Positions 1 through 9,000 of a DNA stretch of 29,466 nt are shown here, piece after piece. A program made the position numbers and the translations under genes. The notes below the pieces were generated by a model. It was not told the DNA's origin. It ran no database searches and worked only from the letters and a program-made list of their open reading frames with translations. The stretch comes from a virus: the IMG/VR virus record IMGVR_UViG_3300025102_000189, positions 1 through 29,466 of that record; one strand, 5' to 3'. Position 1 is the stretch's first letter. Each line of letters begins with the position of its first letter.

Positions 1-3000
1 CCCAAAGTAGTCAGTAAAAGGCCCAGAGCATCAGTTGTTGCTGTAACCGGAAGCCCTGCCACATCCCTGACCCTAGACGATGCTAGTTTATTTCCTATCA
101 GTTCTCCTAATACTAGTTACAAATTTAGAGTTGCATTTAGGAACGGAAGCGGAACAGTCAATCGTGGATTTTACGATAACAGGACAGGTAATGTATTGAC
201 AATTGTTAGTCCTGATAGTGGATTTACACCCTCAGTAGGTGACGAAATATATGTCGAAGACCTGCATGTTATACCCGGAACCACCGTATATCCTCAAGTG
301 TTAGAAACATTCCTCAATAGGGCTTGGGCACACCCTTATTGTCCCGGCGGTCTAAGACAAGGTGACACTGTATGGATGAACATGCACTATACTAATCCTC
401 ATGCTATCGAAGGTTTGTTTTGTAAGAGTCGGGGAACGCTAAACGAAGCAGAAGTATGGACTGGCTTTAACGGTGGAGAAGGCACGCTTAACAACAATCC
501 TAGAGATAGCATACCTTTAGAGAACTTCTTGATTGGTAATACTTGTATAGAAACCGCTAAGAATCTAGTTCAACATATCAACAAAACGATTGGACTAAAT
601 TATGAGGCTTTAGACGGTGACGCAGTTGTACCAGTAGTTGCTTACCTAGACCCTTACCAATGTACTGATGACTTTGTTAGAATACTGCTATACGATGTAG
701 GTCATGACCGTGAGTTCATTGCATTCCAAGATTTACATATGCAAGTACAATCTAGCCCTGCTGCTGCTAAAGTAGGTTCAGAGTTGACTAATACGGAAGC
801 CGGTACTATAGTAAGTTCAGTTACTGGTTCAGGTTCTCAACTGGATGTAGCAGCAGGTTTCCCTAGTCAAAGTAAATTACTACTTGCTACAGAAAAATCA
901 GATTTTATAGAAGCCAGTTACGCACATGCTTCTGATGTTAATAAAAGTGTAACTGGTGGCTTATCCGAACATAATGTAGGTGGTTTAGGTAGGATAGCCA
1001 GAGATAGTTACAGTGCTAGAACTAATCCAGCCGTAGCATCCGCTAGTGATTCAATTACTGACCACCGGATAATAGATTCGACTAGTAGAGAATCATCTAC
1101 TTTCTTTGATACACCTGACGGTACTAGAGTAATACCTGCTTTCTTGGCTATGAAGGGTATAAGGAACACCACTCTTGATTTGACATCTCACGATGAAACT
1201 CGATTACAATATCTAAACCATTGGAACCAAATGGACTTCGTTAGAAGACTTAGTATTGATTTAGGAGAAGTAGCCTTGAAAGATGGTGTGACCAACATAG
1301 AGTCTGCTGCTAGAGAAGTGGTTAGACTAATCAACCAAGCCGGTGCCAAAAACGGTAAGACACACGCTCGTAGACCTAACGACCAATTCTTAGGTGACGG
1401 TTCAAAGTTTGATTTGACCAGCCCCGGTCCTAAATCAAATGCTTACGCTAGTAACATAGACCCTGCTGCCACTCATCTTCATGCCGACTTCGCAGCAACT
1501 GCTTCTACTCACGACCCTGCTCCGTTTTGGGATACAAGTAAGGCTTTCTCTAGCCATGACCGTGGTACTCACATGGGTTATGTAAGAGCGCATCTAGGAA
1601 GAGTAGTGCTTGACTCGGAAGACAATCCGGGTTTTTCTATAGTAATACACTCTACTATTCCGGGTGCTGCTGGTCGTAACTTCTGTACTTGGTTAGACAG
1701 TAGTAAGGCACAGAGCCCTTACAGACCTCAGTTCCTTATTGGCCATGGTGGTAGATTTAGAAACTACTGGTGTCAACCTGATGAGGTAACTGGTGAAAAC
1801 ATGCACCCAGCCCCTATGCCTATCAACAGATTCGGTAGACCATTTGCTCCTATTACTACACTCAAAGAGCATCTACCTCCAGAAAACCCCAGTGACCCTT
1901 TCATAAATAATCTCAATCTAGGGGCAGACGGTATAACTGGTCCGGGGATATTAGCCGATGCTAATATAGAATTAGTCAGCGGTAGGAACAGTAATACTTT
2001 ACTTAACGAATCATTTGAAACTAAAAGCCCTGCTTCTACTTTAGTAGATGGATTAAGGGTAGGTACTAGAGCAAAAGCCAGAATTAACTTCGGTGGCTTA
2101 ACCCAAGCGGGTGTACCCGGCTGGGCACCAGATGTAAGTAAATGGGGCTATGATAATGACGGCTCACAGGCTAATTTCCGAACTAAATATGGTAATGCTT
2201 CTAACGCAGCCAGACCAATGACTGAAACTACTGTTGGTACGGCTGATGGTTACATACCACAGGATGATATGAAGAAGCAGAATATTGGCAAGTCACCGCT
2301 TTATGGGATAAGGATGGTTGACCACAGAGGCGATAACCACACTATTCGTTTTGTTTACAGACAGTTTGGTGAGAGTTTCTCTAACGACAATACCTACTTA
2401 CCACCTACATTAGATGAAGAAGTTGTCATTCATTTTGATGACAGGGATGTTGGTCAAGGTGGTTTTACTGTTGGTAGAAACATGGTAGGCACTGGTGAAG
2501 TGTGCGGAGAAAAAACCGGCGGGACTCTTAAAACATTAAAAGGTAATCTTTGGAACAACTATCCTGCTCCAATTGTCGGGGTAAAGGTTGCTACAACTTA
2601 TTCAAGTAGTACAATGACAGTAGTACTCGATGCTCCCTACGACACAAGTGCACCAGCAGTAATGCAAACTCATCCAGACATACTAGGTTATCTTGGCTTC
2701 CCAGAAAGCGGTATGTTCCAACTTTCTACACAAAGTGGTGTCCAAGGTCTGAATTTCTACTATACCAGTAGGACACACAACAATTACAGCGGTACTCACA
2801 AGTTCTTTGGAGTTGTTGGTGGTTCTAGCAGTCACAGTAATGGTGATTGGTTTATTAGCCCTAGAGTTAATTTTACTTGTTTACTAACAGACGAAGTAAT
2901 AGCCGCTGCTGTAGAGTATGCTATTAATTCGTCAAACTCTGAGCAAGAAGGTGTAGAAGCATCTAGTTTCGACTGTACTCATATGTTTGCTCCTGATGGA

Positions 3001-6000
3001 AAAACATTAGGCGAATGGGGTGTCAGTCCTACTGCTATTAGAATAAAGACAATGGCTGACAACAAAACGCCTCTAAGTAAGTTGTTTGAAGTAGACAGAA
3101 CCAAAGACTTTGGTTTACTTGACGGTGCTTCGACTGATGCTGTGGTAAGCAATAAGCACACTGGTGGTTTATCTACAGGAGAAATGGATACAGGTACTCG
3201 TTTAGATATTGGTTACATACCTTCTACTATACTTCAAATTACGACCAAATACAGAGGAGCGAATGCAAATACGGCCACTCCTGTACTAGTCGATAGCCAA
3301 AACAACATAGTCGATACTACAATCTGGCAAAGAAACCTAAGAGGTGAAAACTTCACTGATGTAGCAGGTGACCACATTATACCGAGAGTCGATTCACCCT
3401 GTATAGAAGTACACTCTTTTTCAAACCCCGATATAAGTGTAGCAACAGGCGAGTCTTGGGCTCTTCTAGGAAAGCCTGCCAGTGATACTGCTAATAGTTG
3501 GGGTGAGCCTTTTACTATTTGGCATAGTAATAACAACTGGGCATTAGTAAGAAGTAAGGCTGGTGTTGCTGACCCAGAAGAAATTGTAACTATTAGCAGC
3601 AAAAGTTCTGATTTCCCTAACCCTGCGGCTGGAGATATATTGTGGAAAAGGACTTCTAGTGCTTATACTGATATTAGTACAGATGGTGTCAGAAGAGCAG
3701 GTAGTAAACAATCTAGCCCATTCCTTTACTTCCGTGGTGGTAGAGATAGCCCAGACCACTGGGTGCCTCTCTACTTCGGTGGTGGATTTAGCGGTGCGGT
3801 TGTCGACATAAACGACGGTACGCAAAACGATTACGGTGAATTCTATACCCACCCGTATTCTTCTGGTCCGACAGGTAGTGCTGGTATGCAGAATATAGGA
3901 GAGGTGGCTGGCTCTTACGCACTACTCGATACCAATGCTATGTTGGCTATGTTTCCCGGTACACCTTATCTTGACCAACACAAAGGTCAGAATCATCCTC
4001 CTTTCTTTAACCAAGATGCTATACTTACCTTCGACATGGCTAAGGGTGCTAACAGTAAAGTGACAGGAATAGATTATACTGACGGTACAAACACAGTCAG
4101 TGTAAACATACCTAGTCCAATAGTTCTTAGATTTGCTCACCCTCACGCTAGATATAGTTCGTCAGGAAATTCAAACAACCAAACCACTTACATGATATTT
4201 GGTCCGGGTCAGGCTTTCCCACACAATATAGCAACACATGAGCCACAGGGTGCTGATATAGTCACGACAGGTAACGGCTACAGCGCAGTGCCTATTCACT
4301 ACAATAACGATGCGACTAAAGATACATTCTTACCAAATCAACTGGCTAACGGTGATTTGACTGAACACAGTGGTTTCAACAGGGGTAGTGCTTATGCTCA
4401 CTTACCTATGACTACTTTCTTCCAGAAAAACAACGAGGCTGCGTTTAACTATGTTATGAATTGGCAACCTACCAAAGGATTCCCGTCAGAAGATGCAAGT
4501 GCTACTAAAAGTTACGACCAAACAAATATAAAGGCTTTCTATTACGAAGGTAGTGGAGCAAGTCAAGTAGTTGGTAGAGTATTACCCAAACATTTCCATC
4601 CGTTTAATCATGTCCCTGTAGCAATTGCTGGTGGTGCTGCAAATACGATAGGTGGCTCTAATTTCCCTAAAACTAGGCGGTCTGCTGCTGTTTGGCACAT
4701 GGATGGTGGATATCATCCGGGTGGTCATTTCTTAGATAACCATGTAAGTAAAAACCCTGACCACCCTACTGGTACTGCTGGTAGAATTGCTAATGGTAGC
4801 GGGGCTGCTAAGAATCCTACAGTTTTCAGACCTTGTGGTTTGTTAGCAAAGGCTTACTTAGGTTACTATGGAGGTACACCTACCAACCAATCGGTAACTG
4901 ACAATATAGTCATAGTTGATGCAACTCGTGTTCAGAATGCAGAAGAATTGGCTACTATTATTAGTGCGTCGATTAATACATTCCCCGGTACAGACCCGCT
5001 CAAGGCTATGGGTGGTACATTTATGCCATCTATGCAAAATGCTCACAAGCAAGACAGATACGGTTGGGTTACAGCAATTGTTCAAAGTTATTCACAAGAA
5101 GAAGGCGGAAGCCCTGCTACTGTAGTCATCAATGGTAGTTTTGACAAATTACCTGAATATGGTTGGATAAGATTGAGTACCGGAAGTAAGGCTTATTACG
5201 CACCTTATGTATCAACATCTTATTCAGCACCTAACCTAACTTTAACATTAGGTAAAAATCCAGATACTACTGGAGGAGTTTCTACTAATTTCAGAAACCC
5301 TCATGACCATAGCCAACTGACTAGTCTTGCCGGAAGTACTACTTACGAGGCTTATGTTTGGACTAAAGCAGGTACTCACAGATATAATAATGATTCTGGC
5401 AATTCGGCCAGAGACCATATGACTCAAGTTCATTTTAGTGGATATGTAGACGCAGTAGACCGAACTAAAGCAGTAGGTGCAGTTGGCTGGCATGGAGAAA
5501 GATATTCTTACTTCAATTCGTTAGATATAGGTGGTAACACCTATGCTGCTGGTTTGGGTGCTTGGCATCCTTTCTTAGGTTTCAATCCTTATGGCGCTGC
5601 TGAAACTTGTTTGGCTGGCTCTTCTCCTGCTCCAGTAACGGGAGAAGGCTCTTTGTCGACTGCATTTGTATCTGACTTCTGCGTTACTGGATTATCTAGT
5701 AGACACCTAATAGTGATTAGTCATGAGAGCGAACTACCATTGGTTGCTAAGGCTGACCGTGACGGTATTACTTGTACGGGTGATATGTTGACTATGGCAG
5801 GTGTAGGAGAATCTATTCACGCTGGTACTATTGCTTGGGATACTGGAAAGGTTCACAACAAAGACAGATATGTCGGACCTGCTACTGCTGGTCCTCATGT
5901 AGAAGTACAAATTCACAAAAGTCAATTCAGGCCGACTACTGCTGATGACTACCCTAATGGTAATAATCTACCAGACGACTCCAAATGGCACCGTACTATA

Positions 6001-9000
6001 CAAAGCGGTGATATGGTCAGGGCTAACGCTTGTAGATATCCTACTGGTGATTTGTTCTGGGATGAGAGTACTGTTTCACAAAATAATTTCCACGAAAACC
6101 AAGGTACTTATGCAACTGAATGTATAGGTATAACTGGGAAAACACATTATCTATCATCGAGCGCCAATCAAGGTAATACCGGACTATTCGGTTATTACAG
6201 TAAAAGAAGTGCGGCTAGAAACTTTTTACCAGAGCATGTGGTTTGGAAGCGAATGGATGGCGGTAGTCTTACCATGCCTGCTGTCAATGCTAGAGGGCTC
6301 GGTATGATTCCTTGGGTAAACAGAAAAGATAGTAGCGACACTGATTACAAGATGGTGGGTGAAAAGATACTAGGTAATGTTAGATTTAGTTTCGAGACAA
6401 CCAACGCCGCCATGTTCCCTATCATCCAAGCACAAGAGTTGGGACATCCACAACTGGCCGAGCAACACCCTCTTGAAATAAGAAATGCTTTACTGATTCC
6501 TAACGAGCACAAGCAGTTTGAAAGTATGGTCGTAGTAGATGATACTGGTCAAGAGCATCGTATAGAAGGTGGCTCTCCTTTCGGTACCGTGATTATGGAC
6601 TTCAGACATATCAGTGACAGAGAGATAGAAGGACTAGCCCCTGCCCTAGCGGGTGCAGGTGTTAATCCAAATCTAAAGATTAGATTACCTAATCCTGATG
6701 AGATACCGGGCAATATAGTAATTAGGTCAGGGTTTGATAGAATACAGGGCTATCAAAACGAAACAATTGGCTCTGGTGGTTTACAACACCCTGCTCAAAA
6801 TATAACCCAGATAAGACAGATGTTTAACCACGAGTATGCTGGACCAAGAATGTGGCCCACTTGGGAGAGTAACGGGTGGGAGCATTTGAGCCAAGATGGT
6901 TCAGATATATCTGCCATCCTATACAACAGTAGACTTGCTTTCCCTGCTTCCAACAAAGAAGGTTGGGAAGACCATACAGACAACAACCCACTCAAGTCTT
7001 CATTCGAGCCTCATGACAGGTCTTTGTATTTCCATGTAACTAGAATGGGAACAACTATGACCCACAGATATGATTTACAAGAGTTGAATTTTATAGACGC
7101 TGATATTTCAGGCGGAATTATAGATGTGAATGAAAATCCAGAAACTAGTATTTGGCTAAACGGTACCCAGTTGAGTGGTGGTAGATTTTTCTTGAGAGTC
7201 TACAATCCAGAAACCGGCGAAGGTGTTATTGCTTCTTATACGCATTTAGCATCAAAGAAAGGCTTCGGAACTAGTTCCAACAAAGTTGTGTTTAGTCCTG
7301 ACTTCGAGCAGTTCATTACAGATAATCATGGACTAGGGCGACTAAAGGTAGTTCCGTCTTATTATGTACCGGCTGGTACAACCAGAATGTTTGCTTCTCG
7401 TAGACTTCGTGACCACAGCGAATACAGTGGTGCAAGCCCAGATATGAAAAAGATAGATTGGTTTGGAATGTACAGCAACTTACCCGCTAATACAGGGGCT
7501 TTTGCAGGCAATTCTATACCCAGTCAATACATTAACGCCCCTAAGATGACACCTATGCCTATACCACGAATGGGGCATCATTACATCACTCCTACTATGG
7601 CGCTTATGCCGGGACACTATGCTCATCCTGCTTATCAAAGCCTATATGACTTACATCAAGCCTGTAAAAGTTCTAGTCACGAACCTTTGTCCACTTCCTT
7701 AACAGGTATAATCAAGGCTGACAGAACTAGCACTGCCAATACAGTTGATACTCAAGGGTTCAGTAAAGACCCACTTGTATGGTTTTCCACTCCCAGTGCG
7801 GCTTACAGCCCTAGTGATATACACGGCGGTGCATTTACTTTACTTACAGAAACTAAACTCAAATACGAAGGTTATGGCGTGGCTGCTAGTGTAGGTAACA
7901 ACGCTGGTGCTGTAAATGCACAAGGTGGTCATACTCTTGTATTAGAGGCGGCTGCTACTTACACACTGAATAACCATTTCCCAGACCCGCTAGAAGTAGG
8001 CGCTTATCAGATTATCATTCAGCCGAATGTATTCAAACAGCAACTCAAAGGTTTCCACCAGAACCATAGCGATGCTGTCAAAGCACCGAGCGAGGCTGGT
8101 TCTAAAGTAACTGAGTTGACAGGTCAGCAGGTCAACACTGTGATTGCTATAGAAAAGAATGTGAGTACTAGAGGGGCTTATGCGTTGATTCTTTCAGAGG
8201 CTATGATGGCGGATGTAAGGGGTTGCGAAGTTATACTCAACGAAATAATACTAGACATAGACCCTGACCCCGGAAGCCAATTTACTAACTTACCACCATT
8301 AGCACTTTACAACCCTCTAGGTGTACAAGAGTCATCTAGTCCTAACTTTACAAGAAGAAGCCTACCTTACAGACCCGGAATGTTTGCTAGTTCTACTCCC
8401 GGTAGAACACTTAACATTCCTTGGTGGAGTATACTTCACAAAGACGGGGCTGCTGCCGCTGCCGCTGCTAAATTTAGATATCTTGAATGGCATAAGCCGG
8501 ACAACTATTATGAGTTCTGTAGAGCATCTTATGGCTCTGTAGGTGCACAATTAACATTGGCAGGCTATCCTACTAGTTTCTTAGATATTTATGAACCACA
8601 TAAGAGAAGTAGAAGTTTGAATCCTCACTGTGTGGTTATTGATAAAGAACAAGTTAGTGGTGAGATAGGAGTAGATAACGCCAATCTCTTCCCAATAGTA
8701 CCTTATTACGGAGAATTATTAGAATATACCAAGAATGGTGTAAGATATACTGCTCCTTATACTGATGTTAGAGGCACACTTGCTACAGGAAGCCTAGGTC
8801 GAACAACTTTCTTTGACGGAGTTGCTAACACATCAGCAACTGCTGGCTTCTGGTCTAATTTAGCCGTTGGTGATATATTGACTTTGAGTAGACCATATAA
8901 TAACGGAAGCGCAGGAGCAATCTATCTCGATTCTGATACGAGTGTAGTTACTCGCAATTTACCTCAGTTAGCCAACGGTAGTAGAGATACTAACTCATTA

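Noticed and set aside
196-198. TTG as the start of the giant protein
   Set aside because: The frame is open from base 1 with similar composition and a beta module before the TTG, and no ribosome-binding site supports it; the gene is cut by the window edge.
8449-8469. GCN repeat as a possible programmed slippage site or microsatellite
   Set aside because: It encodes only seven alanines with mixed GCT/GCC codons and keeps frame; no sign of length variation can be seen from one sequence.
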